Part shown: piece by piece, positions 8,772 to 18,991 of the stretch
How the letters are laid out: each line of letters begins with the position of its first letter
How positions within the stretch are numbered: the first letter of the stretch is position 1
NCBI GenBank assembly: GCA_001776975.1
Contig: MFCS01000034.1
Location: forward strand, 1 to 50,999
Reading direction: 5' to 3'
Source: Candidatus Daviesbacteria bacterium RIFCSPHIGHO2_01_FULL_41_45
GTDB lineage: Bacteria > Patescibacteriota > Microgenomatia > Daviesbacterales > UBA10151
Length of the DNA: 50,999 nucleotides
Translations under genes and position numbers: made by a program
The notes under the pieces: generated by a model
Told to the model about the DNA's origin: nothing
Seen by the model: only the letters and a program-made list of their open reading frames with translations
Databases searched by the model: none

Positions 8772-10424
8772 ATGAGCCTTAAAGAGGATCTGCAAAAAAT
8801 AGTTACAGGAGAGGTTACTGATGACGCCACAAGTTTAGAGGTTTTTAGCAAAGATGCCTCAATTTTTGAAATTACACCACAGATTATTATTGCTCCTAAA
8901 GACACCTCAGATATCAAAGCCCTGGTTAAGTTTGTTTCGTCTCACCCTAATCTTTCTATTACTCCCCGTGCAGCTGGTACTGATATGTCCGGTGGCCCTT
9001 TGTCTGATTCGATCGTGTTAGATATGAGCAAATATTTCAATCAAGTGATTGAGGTTGGCACTGATTATGCCACAACTCAACCAGGCGTTTATTACCGGGA
9101 TTTTGAAAAGGAAACTTTAAAGAAAAATCTGCTTCTTCCCTGTTATACCGCTTCCCGGGAGATATGTACCGTTGGCGGGATGGTAGCTAATAACTCAGCT
9201 GGTGAAAAAACCCTCACTTATGGTCAAACTGAAAGGTGGGTCAATGAATTAAGAGTAATTTTTTCTGACGGCAATGAATACTTAGTTAAACCCTTAAGTC
9301 AAAGCGAGCTTGACAAAAAAATCTCGCAGAGTGATTTTGAAGGAAATCTTTATAAGAAACTCTACCAACTAATAAACATTAACCAACAGCTTATCCAAAC
9401 CGCCAAACCAACAACCAGCAAAAACGCCTCTGGTTATTACCTGTGGAATGTCTGGGATGGGAAAACATTTGATCTAACCAAGTTAATAGTCGGATCCCAG
9501 GGTACTTTAGGAATTATTACTGAGATAAAATTCAAACTAATTAAGCCAACAACTCACTCAAAATTATTAGTAATCTTTTTGAAAGACCTGAAAAACCTAG
9601 GAATAATCGTCAACAGGGTTTTGGAGAACAAACCAGAAAGCTTTGAATCATATGATGATTACACCTTGAAAATAGCGACTCAATATATTCCAGAGATTAT
9701 TAAAGTTATGCATCCTGCAAATATTTTATCTCTACTATTAAGTTTTATTCCAGAGATACTTATTACCTTATTCTCCGGATTTCCAAAGCTAGTTTTAATC
9801 TCGGAATTTACGGGGGATTCTGAAGAAGAAGTTCAACAAAAGTGCTTCACTACCCAAAAATCATTAGAAGAATTTAAGTTAACTACCCGGATCACTACTG
9901 ATGATACTGATGCTAAAAAATACTGGACAGTTAGGCGGGAGAGTTTTAACCTTCTCCGGCGTCATTCCAATAATTTAAGAACTGCTCCATTTATTGATGA
10001 TATTGTTGTTAATCCAGAAGTATTATCGGAGTTCTTACCAAAACTAAGATCAATCTTAAATAAACATAAATTAATCTACACTATCGCTGGACATGTTGGC
10101 AATGGAAACTTTCATATTATCCCTTTGATGGATTTTACCAAGAGCAATACTCCAAAAATTATCTTTGAACTTTCAAGCCAAGTTTTTAATTTAGTTAAAG
10201 AGTATCAAGGTTCATTTACCGGAGAGCATAACGATGGATTAATCAGGGGTCCATATTTACCATTAATGTATGGGGAGAAGATGTATCAGCTATTTAAAGA
10301 GGTTAAAAATATCTTTGATGAAAGAAATATCTTTAATCCAAATAAAAAAGTTGGAGCTACCTTTGAATACTCTCTAAACCACATCGTTGATCACCATAAC
10401 CAACTACACCCCACCGGAAGTTAA
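8772..10424 (+). CDS. FAD-binding oxidoreductase (GlcD/D-lactate dehydrogenase-like)
   Basis: PRAAGTDMSGGPLSDSIVLDM, GGMVANNSAGEKTLTYGQT, GSQGTLGIITEIKFKL, GHVGNGNFHIIP, ERNIFNPNKKVG. Start at ATG 8772, 6 nt after TATAAT. Confidence 0.88.
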   Translation: MSLKEDLQKIVTGEVTDDATSLEVFSKDASIFEITPQIIIAPKDTSDIKALVKFVSSHPNLSITPRAAGTDMSGGPLSDSIVLDMSKYFNQVIEVGTDYATTQPGVYYRDFEKETLKKNLLLPCYTASREICTVGGMVANNSAGEKTLTYGQTERWVNELRVIFSDGNEYLVKPLSQSELDKKISQSDFEGNLYKKLYQLININQQLIQTAKPTTSKNASGYYLWNVWDGKTFDLTKLIVGSQGTLGIITEIKFKLIKPTTHSKLLVIFLKDLKNLGIIVNRVLENKPESFESYDDYTLKIATQYIPEIIKVMHPANILSLLLSFIPEILITLFSGFPKLVLISEFTGDSEEEVQQKCFTTQKSLEEFKLTTRITTDDTDAKKYWTVRRESFNLLRRHSNNLRTAPFIDDIVVNPEVLSEFLPKLRSILNKHKLIYTIAGHVGNGNFHIIPLMDFTKSNTPKIIFELSSQVFNLVKEYQGSFTGEHNDGLIRGPYLPLMYGEKMYQLFKEVKNIFDERNIFNPNKKVGATFEYSLNHIVDHHNQLHPTGS

Positions 10425-11218
10425 GAAGACAAAGCAATCCCTGCTATTTTTTTAAATCTTTCTGGGAGCGTTTTTGAAAGAAAAAAACTCTTTTGCTCAC
10501 CTGTCATAGAACAAACTTCTTGCCACAACGCCCGTCCTGCCAAAAAACCCTCAGCTCCACTATAAACCGCCTCTTTTAACTCAGCCACAAATTTATCGAA
10601 GGTATCTCCACGAGTTAATAAAATCCAAGGAGTTTTATTCAACATTTTAGTAATCTCCTGACACCTATCTAAGTTCCCCGGGTACTCTAGTTTAAAAACA
10701 TCCGGGACAACTCCGACATCAACAAATCTTCTTAACGAGCGACAGGTTAAATCTGCACCATCCCCATATGTCACAATCTCCAAGAAAAATGGAAATTTTA
10801 GATCTTGACACTCCTTTAAAACATGACTGGCTGTGGCCAATTGTAGATGAGATGACTCATGATCGGGGTTAAAATATATTAACAATTTTGCTCCACTTGC
10901 TCCCATCTCTTTTAATTGGGAAGCTGTATACTCTAATTCTGTTACCCTTTCACCTTTTTGATCAGAGTAGCCACTTCTTTCAACTGGCAATAAAAATGGC
11001 TTACTTCCTTGATAGGATTTTATACCCCAAGCAACATCGATCAGTAATCCACTCATCTGATCCTGAACAGAGTTTATAATTTCAGATTTAAGATTGATAA
11101 TATTTTCGTCAGTCACTGAATCGGGAGTATCTGGACTCATTAATTTTTTAAATGAGCCTCGGTGATCCAAAGCCAACATCAAATATTTACCGTTGTTTGT
11201 AAATTGATTTAAATCCAT
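10421..11218 (-). CDS. class I aldolase-like protein (LacD/DUF2090-type)
   Basis: MLALDHRGSFKKL...GLLIDVAWGIKSY...PFFLEIVTYG...FKLEYPGN...PWILLTRGDTFDKF. Confidence 0.65.
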   Translation of the reverse strand: MDLNQFTNNGKYLMLALDHRGSFKKLMSPDTPDSVTDENIINLKSEIINSVQDQMSGLLIDVAWGIKSYQGSKPFLLPVERSGYSDQKGERVTELEYTASQLKEMGASGAKLLIYFNPDHESSHLQLATASHVLKECQDLKFPFFLEIVTYGDGADLTCRSLRRFVDVGVVPDVFKLEYPGNLDRCQEITKMLNKTPWILLTRGDTFDKFVAELKEAVYSGAEGFLAGRALWQEVCSMTGEQKSFFLSKTLPERFKKIAGIALSS

Positions 11219-11220
11219 TA

Positions 11221-12204
11221 TTAAATTATCTTCGCAATAATCTTGGAGCTTTCTTTTAATTTTTCCAACATTTGATTGTGGGTTAATAGACCTGCCTGTG
11301 GACCAACCTGCTCAACAACAGATGCTCCGTTAGCTGCTCCCCATCTCATTGCCTCTGGTAACTTATTACCATGAAACAACCCCACCAAAACCCCAGTAGC
11401 AAAAGCATCCCCAGATCCGGTCATCTCAACCAAGTTAGCTGGGAAAACTCCTAAATGATAATAATTTTCACCATCAAAACCATATGATCCCTCTGCCCCA
11501 TCTGTAATAACAACTAACTTTGGTCCTAAGTCAGCTAATGTTTTTAATAACTTTTTTACACTGACCTCTTTTTCCTCTTCAATTCCCAAGATTCTTTTTG
11601 ACTCTTCAATATTCACTATAAAAACCTCGGTTAATGATAATAGTTTGGGGAATTTTTTGACTCCCGATTTCATCTGGTAGGTACCGGGGTTATACAGTAA
11701 TTTTGCTGCAGTCCTTTCTAAATATTGAGTTAACTCGTTGATAATATTTGAGTCCGTAAAAGTAGGGGAGAGGGAGGTGAGATAAACCCATTTGCTGCTG
11801 TCTAAATCTGGTAGATTATACTTCCAAGGCTGATGGTAAACTAAGATAGTCCGTTCACCTTGAAAATTTATTACTGCTGAAGCGTTAGAACCCATCCCTT
11901 TATTTTTTACAACATACCCAGTGCTAACCCCCTCCTCTTTTAATTTACTAATAACTTTATCCCCACCTCCATCCTCACCGATATTTATATAGCAGGAAGT
12001 TTTTAATTTTAATCTGGCTCCACCAACAGCAGCGTTAGCAGCGTTGCCAGCCACCAGCTCACTATAACTTTCAGTCGGGATTTTATCCCCATACGATAAA
12101 CAGATCTGGCAGTCCGTATGATTTTTAGAACACAAAACATGAGCATCTGAAAGTTTAAAGAAGTGATCAATCATACAGTCCCCAATAGAGATTAAATCAA
12201 ACAT
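11221..12204 (-). CDS. PfkB-family carbohydrate kinase
   Basis: AGNAANAAVGGARLKLKTSCYINIGEDGGGD...VVITDGAEGSYGF...EMTGSGDAFATGVLVGLF. Confidence 0.88.
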   Translation of the reverse strand: MFDLISIGDCMIDHFFKLSDAHVLCSKNHTDCQICLSYGDKIPTESYSELVAGNAANAAVGGARLKLKTSCYINIGEDGGGDKVISKLKEEGVSTGYVVKNKGMGSNASAVINFQGERTILVYHQPWKYNLPDLDSSKWVYLTSLSPTFTDSNIINELTQYLERTAAKLLYNPGTYQMKSGVKKFPKLLSLTEVFIVNIEESKRILGIEEEKEVSVKKLLKTLADLGPKLVVITDGAEGSYGFDGENYYHLGVFPANLVEMTGSGDAFATGVLVGLFHGNKLPEAMRWGAANGASVVEQVGPQAGLLTHNQMLEKLKESSKIIAKII

Positions 12205-12225
12205 ATCTTTAGTGTAGAGGAAAAT

Positions 12226-13215
12226 TTAAATAACCTCAATGACCCCAGTATACATCCCCATGGAACAGGTCCAATTAATTTTACCTTTTTGATTCGGAAT
12301 AAATTCAACATAATCCGAAGAATTAATCTTTAAATTTTTACTGATTTGTAAGGTCGGTATCCTAAAAGATGAGGTACACCCATAACCCCCGCTTGTGGTC
12401 AAATTTAACCTGACTGGCAGCCCTTGTTTAACCTGGATTCTATTTGGGACGTAACCGTTAGGAAAAACCGAGATATTGGCGACTTGTAGCCCATTAATAA
12501 CCTGGACATTAGAACCACTTTCAAATTGACCCCTCTCTCCAAAGCTAATCTCGATTGGTATCTCAATCGGCCTTCCCGCCAAAGTTAGACCCCCGTTTAT
12601 AGACGAAAATCCCAGATAAATTATCAAGATGGCAGCTAATTTCAAAAAGATCTTTCTGATCGAGCTTCCAAGTAAACTGGTTATATAGCCTAATCCAAAA
12701 AACAGAGGGGAGGTTCCAGCAACAAAGATTCCTAAGATTAAAGCTCCTAAGATCGGATCGCCTGTTGAGATGGCCAAAACCTCCATCGCCAAAGTTGTGC
12801 CACAGGGAATTAAAATTGTAAAAAAACCCAAGATGGCTGGCGCAAATAAATTTTTTGTTTTACTTTCATCTCTTATCAGCTTTGAGATAAAATGGGGCGG
12901 TTGAATAAGCAAATATCGAAAGATTGGGTGGATATTAAGTAAATTTAAGGCGATACCGATCATGTAAATTCCGGTAAATATCTGGATAATAATTCTTGCT
13001 TGGTCGCTCAATTGCAGTACTGAGCCAAATAAACCGAGTAAAAAACCTAAAATAATATGGGAGATAAATTTGGCAACCAAGAAGGAGAGGGTAGGAAATA
13101 CATGATCTTTTCCGTTATTACTGGCGATCACTGAGGCCAAAAGACCACCCTGAACAACAACACAGGTTAAGCCACCCACTGTTAAACCGGTTAAAAATAT
13201 TATCCAAAGATCCAT
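12226..13215 (-). CDS. DsbD_2/TauE-SafE-like membrane protein fused to C-terminal cupredoxin-like domain
   Basis: N-terminal polytopic GLTVGGLTCVVVQGGLLASVIAS; C-terminal PNRIQVKQGLPVRLNLTTSGGYGCTSSFRIP...GKINWTCSMGMYTGVIEVI. Confidence 0.75.
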   Translation of the reverse strand: MDLWIIFLTGLTVGGLTCVVVQGGLLASVIASNNGKDHVFPTLSFLVAKFISHIILGFLLGLFGSVLQLSDQARIIIQIFTGIYMIGIALNLLNIHPIFRYLLIQPPHFISKLIRDESKTKNLFAPAILGFFTILIPCGTTLAMEVLAISTGDPILGALILGIFVAGTSPLFFGLGYITSLLGSSIRKIFLKLAAILIIYLGFSSINGGLTLAGRPIEIPIEISFGERGQFESGSNVQVINGLQVANISVFPNGYVPNRIQVKQGLPVRLNLTTSGGYGCTSSFRIPTLQISKNLKINSSDYVEFIPNQKGKINWTCSMGMYTGVIEVI

Positions 13216-13218
13216 TTT

Positions 13219-15444
13219 TTATATCCTGGCTTTCTTTAATAATAAAGAATTGCTAACAACCGAGATCGAGCTTAAGGCCATTGCGAATGAAGCAAAAATA
13301 GGGTTAAGTAGTATACCATTAATTGGATAAAGTATTCCCATAGCGACCGGGATCAAAACCACGTTATAACCAAAAGCCCAGAATAGATTTATCTTAATAG
13401 TCCTCATGGTTTTTTTAGATAAATTAATTGCCAAAATGAGTGAGTTTAAATCACCATTGATTAAGGTAATATCCCCTGCCTCAATGGCAACATCGGTTCC
13501 TGATCCCATAGCAATCCCCACATCAGCTGTGGCTAAGGCCGGGGCATCATTAATACCATCCCCCACCATCGCAACAACCTTCCCTTCCTGCTGAATTTTC
13601 CTGACCTCTGACTCCTTATCTTGAGGCAGTACCTCAGCCAAAACCCGTTTAATACCGACCTGTTTGGCAATTGCTGAGGCAGTTTTTTGATTATCACCGC
13701 TAATTATAATAGTCTCAATCCCCATCCTTTGTAATTTACCCACTGCCTCTTTAGCACTCTCTTTGAGGGTATCAGCAACGGCAATTAAACCAACAAGCTT
13801 CCCTGCAACCGCCAACATCATAACTGTTTTTCCTTGATCTTCCAATTTATCAAGCTCTAATCTTAAGCTATCAATATTAATCTTCTCTCTCTCCATAAAT
13901 CTTCTGTTACCCAAGATTATTTTTTGCTCGCCAATCACCCCTGCAACACCGTGTCCAGGAACTGCTTGAAAATTTTTCACACTCGCGAGTTTTAAATTAT
14001 CCTCTTCGGCTTTCTTGACAATAGCTTCAGCTAACGAATGCTCCGATCCTTTTTCAATCGACGCTGCCATTAGTAATAAATTTTCAACTCTTAATTTAGA
14101 GCTTTGAATTGGAATAACATCTGTCACCTCTGGCTTGCCTTTAGTTAAGGTTCCAGTTTTATCAAAAATTATGGTGTTAATTTTGTGGGCAATCTCCAAA
14201 CTTTTAGCATCTTTAATTAAAATTCCTCTCTCTGCCCCCCTACCAGTACCTACCATAATGGCAGTCGGAGTTGCTAGTCCCATAGCACAAGGACAGGCAA
14301 TAATTAATACCGCCACTGAGTTAAGCAAGGCAAAGATAAATCCTGATTGAGCTCCAAATACATACCAAACTACAAACGTTAAAATTGCCAAGATTATTAC
14401 CAGCGGTACAAAATAAGAGGAGACTCGATCAACAATTTTTTGAATTGGGGCTTTTGATCCTTGAGCCTCCTCAACCAATTTAATAATCTGGGCAAGCATT
14501 GTTTCCGACCCCACCTTAGTAGCCTTATAAAGGAAAGTTCCGGATTTGTTAATGGTGGCTCCGATAAGCGAATCATTTTTTGTTTTTTCAACAGGGATAC
14601 TCTCTCCAGTCACCATTGATTCATCAATTGAGGATTCTCCTTCAGTAATAACCCCATCAACCGGGATTTTTTCACCTGGCCTAACCCTGATAATATTCCC
14701 CACTGCAACTTCATTGATCGGTATATCTATCTCTTTACCGTCTTTGACCACACGAGCAGTTTTTGCCTGAAGCCCAATCAAGCGTTTAATTGCCTCTGAG
14801 GTTCCAGCTCTGGCTTTAGCTTCTAGAAATCTTCCTACTAGGATTAGGCTAATAATTACAGTTGAGACATCAAAATAAGGCACTGCTTGTACCCCAACTT
14901 TTTCTACAACTTGAGGAAACAAGGTTATAAAAGTTGAATAAATAAAGGCTACTGTGGTACCCAAAGATACTAATGTATCCATATTCGCACTGCGGTGTTT
15001 CAAAGCAGGGATGGTTGCTTGGTAAAAAACCCAACCAATCCAAAACTGTACCGGTAGAGCCAAAATCAGTTGAGTCCAATAGTTTTGTAAAATTAAAGGG
15101 GCAGTTCCCATTAAACCGGGGAGGCTTCCCCAAACGATTAACCCACTTAAAAATAAACTTATACAAATCTTAACTTTTAGATCTTGTAGTTCTTTATTTT
15201 TACTCTCCTGATAATGATCCGACTCATCTTTTGATACAACACCATACCCAACACTCTCCACAGCTTGAGTAACTTGATAATCAGTTACCTTCTCTGGATT
15301 ACAATCAATAGTAGCCTTACCAGTTGCTAAGTTGACCCTTGCGTCATGGACTCCCTCAACCTTCAAAAGAGATTGTTCCAACATTAATACGCAAGAAGCG
15401 CAATGCATTCCTTTAATCTGATAACTCTTTTTGACCTCTTTCAT
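13219..15444 (-). CDS. copA: copper-translocating P1B-type ATPase
   Basis: HMA GMHCASC, TGES, CPC ([15 protein letters not shown]), [35 protein letters not shown]. Start taken as [12 protein letters not shown] at 15444. Confidence 0.93.
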   Translation of the reverse strand: MKEVKKSYQIKGMHCASCVLMLEQSLLKVEGVHDARVNLATGKATIDCNPEKVTDYQVTQAVESVGYGVVSKDESDHYQESKNKELQDLKVKICISLFLSGLIVWGSLPGLMGTAPLILQNYWTQLILALPVQFWIGWVFYQATIPALKHRSANMDTLVSLGTTVAFIYSTFITLFPQVVEKVGVQAVPYFDVSTVIISLILVGRFLEAKARAGTSEAIKRLIGLQAKTARVVKDGKEIDIPINEVAVGNIIRVRPGEKIPVDGVITEGESSIDESMVTGESIPVEKTKNDSLIGATINKSGTFLYKATKVGSETMLAQIIKLVEEAQGSKAPIQKIVDRVSSYFVPLVIILAILTFVVWYVFGAQSGFIFALLNSVAVLIIACPCAMGLATPTAIMVGTGRGAERGILIKDAKSLEIAHKINTIIFDKTGTLTKGKPEVTDVIPIQSSKLRVENLLLMAASIEKGSEHSLAEAIVKKAEEDNLKLASVKNFQAVPGHGVAGVIGEQKIILGNRRFMEREKINIDSLRLELDKLEDQGKTVMMLAVAGKLVGLIAVADTLKESAKEAVGKLQRMGIETIIISGDNQKTASAIAKQVGIKRVLAEVLPQDKESEVRKIQQEGKVVAMVGDGINDAPALATADVGIAMGSGTDVAIEAGDITLINGDLNSLILAINLSKKTMRTIKINLFWAFGYNVVLIPVAMGILYPINGILLNPIFASFAMALSSISVVSNSLLLKKARI

Positions 15445-15451
15445 AAGCCTT

Positions 15452-15814
15452 TTAATCCCTAACAATAATTTTTCCGTGATACATATTCATCCCACAAGAA
15501 TACCTGAACTCACCAGTCTTTTGAGGGATTATCTCAACTGTGATTATTTGATTTAATGGTAGAAATTTTTTTATCTTAAAATCAGGTATTATGACCTCTT
15601 CTAGACAGCTGCTGGCATCGGTTCGTTTAAAGCTTATTTTTGTTAGTTTACCTTTGGATAAAGAGATAACTTGCGGAGAATATCCTCCACTCACAGTTAT
15701 CTCAACCTCACCTTTGACATCAACAATATTTTCCTTCCTCATCAGAAAAAACCAATAGATAAAACCAACCCCAAAAAATCCACTAATTAGAACCAAAATT
15801 TTATCAATACTCAT
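15452..15814 (-). CDS. membrane-anchored cupredoxin-domain protein
   Basis: TM anchor plus [36 protein letters not shown]...[19 protein letters not shown]. Confidence 0.75.
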   Translation of the reverse strand: MSIDKILVLISGFFGVGFIYWFFLMRKENIVDVKGEVEITVSGGYSPQVISLSKGKLTKISFKRTDASSCLEEVIIPDFKIKKFLPLNQIITVEIIPQKTGEFRYSCGMNMYHGKIIVRD

Positions 15815-16086
15815 TATTTACTCCTTTTAAAAACCTCCACCACCTCTTTAATAGCTACATCTTTTTTACTACTTGTCATCGCATCGGCAACACAGGTTCT
15901 TAAATGATCCTCTAACAATAAATGGTCGGTATTCTTTAATGCTCTCTGAACTGCCTGTGACTGGTGGATGACATTAATGCAGTAACTCCCTTGTTCCATC
16001 ATCTGAATAACTTTTTTAAGATGACCTAAGGAGATCTTAAAACGGTGTAGAATTCTTTCTTGGTTATTTTTTGGTGTGTAACCCAC
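15814..16086 (-). CDS. csoR: CsoR/FrmR-family metal-sensing repressor (copy 1)
   Basis: ILHRFKISLGHLKKVIQMMEQGSYCINVIHQSQAVQRALKNTDHLLLEDHLRTCV; C-H-C metal-site pattern. Confidence 0.88.
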   Translation of the reverse strand: MGYTPKNNQERILHRFKISLGHLKKVIQMMEQGSYCINVIHQSQAVQRALKNTDHLLLEDHLRTCVADAMTSSKKDVAIKEVVEVFKRSK

Positions 16087-16093
16087 ATATCCC

Positions 16094-16103
16094 CCCTATA
16101 GGG
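16094..16103. promoter_or_regulatory. CsoR-type operator (palindrome CCCTATAGGG in ATATCCCCCCTATAGGGATATAT)
   Basis: Perfect 10-bp palindrome with G/C-tract arms directly upstream of csoR copy 1. Confidence 0.65.
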
Positions 16104-16137
16104 ATATATTAAAGTCTTAGTAATTATTTGTAAAGCC

Positions 16138-16587
16138 CTATTTTTTAAGCAAGCTTAGGAACTTAAAAGCCACAAATATCTGAACCGCAAACATTAAAAG
16201 GTTTAACCCATCTGATGATGGTGAGGTCCAACCAGAGGCTAGATAAAAATTAAGATTCATAAAAGATAGACCCAATAAAGCAGCTGCCATTAAAACTAGC
16301 AGTGGTTTTGAATAAATTCTAAACCAACCAAAGATGACTCCCACTAAAATTACCAGCGAACTAACTAATTCACCATACATAATTAAATTACCCCACACAT
16401 TATGATTTTCACGAATCACCCCCAAGATACCTTTATACCAAAGATGCGGGTTTTGACTAGAGAACCTGTCTAGGGTTTTGGGTAAATCCTCAACAAACTT
16501 ACCCCCACTAAATTTACCCCATCCTGACCGTAACCAAATGAGAGAATCAACTAACAATATCAATAGTAGAGTCTTATCTAGCTTCAT
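16138..16587 (-). CDS. DoxX/DoxD-like membrane protein
   Basis: SLIWLRSGWGKFSGGKFVEDL; four hydrophobic segments. Confidence 0.5.
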   Translation of the reverse strand: MKLDKTLLLILLVDSLIWLRSGWGKFSGGKFVEDLPKTLDRFSSQNPHLWYKGILGVIRENHNVWGNLIMYGELVSSLVILVGVIFGWFRIYSKPLLVLMAAALLGLSFMNLNFYLASGWTSPSSDGLNLLMFAVQIFVAFKFLSLLKK

Positions 16588-17245
16588 GGTTCTTGGTTAG
16601 AAATTTACAGTCTTCATACATCTCGCTGCCGTTTTTCATTATTTTGGTAATAGCTGCCAATCGTTGACCCAAAATCCTAGCCACTTTTTTATCACCATCG
16701 CTTAAGTCCTTTTCACCTTTGTGTCCACAGATATAAATTGACCCGTACGGAGAACCCGCATCAAACTCCGGACCCTCCCCTTGAATTGGATAAGGCACAC
16801 CAACCGGAAGCATTCCTAGGTTCAACATCGGAATCATCATAGAAATTAAAGTTGCCTCCTCTCCTCCATGTAAACTCCCTGAGGAAGTAAAAAATGCTGC
16901 TGGCTTACCAACCATTGATCCTTTTATAAAAACCGGTGAGAGTTGATCAATAAACTGTTTTAATTGGGAGGCAAAACTACCAAAATGAACCGGGGAACCA
17001 AAAGCTACTCCATCAGCAGAGGTTAAATCCTCGATTGATGCTACTGGGATACGGGCAAAGGATTCTTTGGCTGTTTGCAGGTCTGGATTATTATAGAAAA
17101 ACTCTTTGGGTAATGATTCCGGTACCTGTTTCACTTCAACCTGAGCCCCTTCAATCACTGATGCTCCTTCAGCAATAAACTCTGCCAATTTGGCAGTACA
17201 CCCAGTGAAAGAATAAAACAGCACCAATACTTTAAAGTTGGACAT
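16574..17245 (-). CDS. flavodoxin-fold NAD(P)H:quinone oxidoreductase, WrbA-like
   Basis: VLVLFYSFTGCTAKLAEFIAEGA; GVAFGSPVHFGSFASQLKQFID; GKPAAFFTSSGSLHGGEEATLISM. Confidence 0.85.
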   Translation of the reverse strand: MSNFKVLVLFYSFTGCTAKLAEFIAEGASVIEGAQVEVKQVPESLPKEFFYNNPDLQTAKESFARIPVASIEDLTSADGVAFGSPVHFGSFASQLKQFIDQLSPVFIKGSMVGKPAAFFTSSGSLHGGEEATLISMMIPMLNLGMLPVGVPYPIQGEGPEFDAGSPYGSIYICGHKGEKDLSDGDKKVARILGQRLAAITKIMKNGSEMYEDCKFLTKNHEAR

Positions 17246-17250
17246 TAATT

Positions 17251-17475
17251 TTATAATACACTCGCCATCAAGATTAAGTAAAGTACCATAAATAACCCCA
17301 AAAAGATTGAAACGATGGGTTTGATTTGCAAAAAAGAACGCATGAACCTAGGAAGTTTTATACCTAACCACTCCTCTGTTTCTACCACCTCTGAAAAATA
17401 TAGCAATTCATAAACAAAGCTAATTGAAAAAAATAAAAAGAATAAAAAAAGCAATGTAATCTCAACAGTCCACAT
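17251..17475 (-). CDS. small membrane protein (74 aa)
   Basis: Two TM segments, tight operon position. Confidence 0.5.
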   Translation of the reverse strand: MWTVEITLLFLFFLFFSISFVYELLYFSEVVETEEWLGIKLPRFMRSFLQIKPIVSIFLGLFMVLYLILMASVL

Positions 17476-17476
17476 C

Positions 17477-18100
17477 TTAAATTACTCCTAGCTTATTTGG
17501 GTAAATATCTTCTGTAAATTTAATATGTTCAGGGTGAGTCTCTCTTTTAAACCAAACTGGGGAGCTGTTCATAATCACCTCTAAACAATCTCCTAACTTC
17601 ATAGCTGTTTCACGAGGATTAGTAATCGATCTCATCACAAATAATTGGTCATGGGAGGGACGGTCAAAAGCTATTGTGACATCACCCATATTTAAAATCT
17701 CTTCCATGAAATTTCCAATGTTAGCATCAACTTCGGTGGTCCTGACCTGATCCAAAAATACATCATTAACAACATCCGAATAAAAAGGAATGGCAATAAT
17801 TTCCAATATTTTTCTGTTGCTGACAAAATAAATATGAAAGTACCAATCAATCATTACTTTTACCAAAAAGTTAGCTATTACAGACACAGCTATTGTATAG
17901 GTAGCGATCTGAATAACAACCCTTATCTGCATAAAAGAGAGTACCGCCCAAAGGATAAATAACACACAAGCTGACAAAACAAGTGTTAAGCACAATTTTA
18001 TTGCTAATATAAAAGGGTGTTGTCTTTTGGCAACAATAAGAGTCTCACCTGATAATGTTAGAAGCTTTTTAACATCGTTGCTATCTAAAACGGCTTTCAT
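17477..18100 (-). CDS. PH-domain (YdbS/bPH2-like) membrane protein
   Basis: Two TM helices then HIYFVSNRKILEIIAIPFYSDVVNDVFLDQVRTTEVDANIGNFMEEILNMGDVTIAF. Confidence 0.55.
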   Translation of the reverse strand: MKAVLDSNDVKKLLTLSGETLIVAKRQHPFILAIKLCLTLVLSACVLFILWAVLSFMQIRVVIQIATYTIAVSVIANFLVKVMIDWYFHIYFVSNRKILEIIAIPFYSDVVNDVFLDQVRTTEVDANIGNFMEEILNMGDVTIAFDRPSHDQLFVMRSITNPRETAMKLGDCLEVIMNSSPVWFKRETHPEHIKFTEDIYPNKLGVI

Positions 18101-18123
18101 TAATTTTCATAACTTGCTCATGT

Positions 18124-18250
18124 GGCGTGATTAGGGTAGGACCAAGAATTTTGGAACGCTTTATTTGAAAATTAGTTACTCAAAAGGGTGACGCGCGTTC
18201 CTATCAGTTTCTTAGCAGACCCTTCCGGGAACCTACCCCATCACACCGCC
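18124..18250. ncRNA. candidate structured RNA of unknown class and uncertain strand
   Basis: Intergenic; long-range closing helix GGC-GTGAT-GGGTAGG / CCTACCC-ATCAC-GCC (18124-18140 with 18232-18250) and internal helix GGAACGC/GCGTTCC (18153-18159 with 18195-18201). Confidence 0.45.
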
Positions 18251-18300
18251 TGGAATGTAACATAATTATTAACTAAATTCAGTGATAAAAAACACCATTA

Positions 18301-18948
18301 TTAAAGGCTAGATGAAAGCTCTTTTTCCAGAACTGACAGATTGGATATCAGTAGCGTATTACCCTGGTAATTGATAATACCCCTATCTTTTAATTTCTTC
18401 ATCTCCCTAGTGACTGTTTCTCTAGATAATCCCGTTTCTGTTGCCAGGTATGTATGAGAAAGTCTTAATTTTATCACCCTTTCTAGATCTTGATTAGAGC
18501 GTTTAGCTTGGATAAGAAGATGAGATAGCAATTTAGAGTGTGCATCTCCACCTATTAACGATTCTATTCTTAGCATATACCCCTCTAATCCTTGGTAGAT
18601 TCTTTCTAAAAGATCTAAGACTAAGTCATGATTAGATTTAAAAAAAACATTAAACTCTTTTTTTGGAGATAAATAAAGATCACAATTACTTAAACAGTCA
18701 TAGAAGTGTCTATTTTGATTATTATTTAACGCCCAGTTCATCGGGAAAAAAGATGGTGATTTAAAAATATTAACAGTTATTTCTACTCCATTTTTAGAAA
18801 TTAAAAATACCCTCACAGTGCCTTTAATTAAAAAATAAACTCCTTTAATTTTTTGATCAGGAGAGATGAAAATAGTACCCTTTTTTAATTGCTTTTTTTT
18901 ATATTTTGAAAAGAACTTTAGTAACTTATACTGAACCTCTGAGTTCAT
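18301..18948 (-). CDS. Crp/Fnr-family transcriptional regulator
   Basis: cNMP-binding-like N-domain (GVYFLIKGTVRVFLISKNG) and HTH LSHTYLATETGLSRETVTREMKKLKDRGII. Confidence 0.88.
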   Translation of the reverse strand: MNSEVQYKLLKFFSKYKKKQLKKGTIFISPDQKIKGVYFLIKGTVRVFLISKNGVEITVNIFKSPSFFPMNWALNNNQNRHFYDCLSNCDLYLSPKKEFNVFFKSNHDLVLDLLERIYQGLEGYMLRIESLIGGDAHSKLLSHLLIQAKRSNQDLERVIKLRLSHTYLATETGLSRETVTREMKKLKDRGIINYQGNTLLISNLSVLEKELSSSL

Positions 18949-18991
18949 GTGCCAATTCTACTACAACCACTGTTTGGTATCATAATCTTCC

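Noticed and set aside
13406-15173. Multiple antisense ORFs inside copA (13406, 14135, 14546, 14870, 14973)
   Set aside because: Embedded opposite or out of frame to a strongly recognised gene; no motifs or promoters of their own.
18185-18197. AGGGTGACGCGCG resembles the T-box antiterminator core AGGGTGGNACCGCG
   Set aside because: Core is not intact, no Stem I specifier features seen, and there is no downstream plus-strand aaRS gene.
18124-18250. SRP RNA or hammerhead ribozyme identity for the structured region
   Set aside because: A CCC-GGAA-GGG hairpin exists on the minus strand but the SRP AGCAG internal-loop side is absent. GAAACUGAU is present but no CUGANGA core for a hammerhead.
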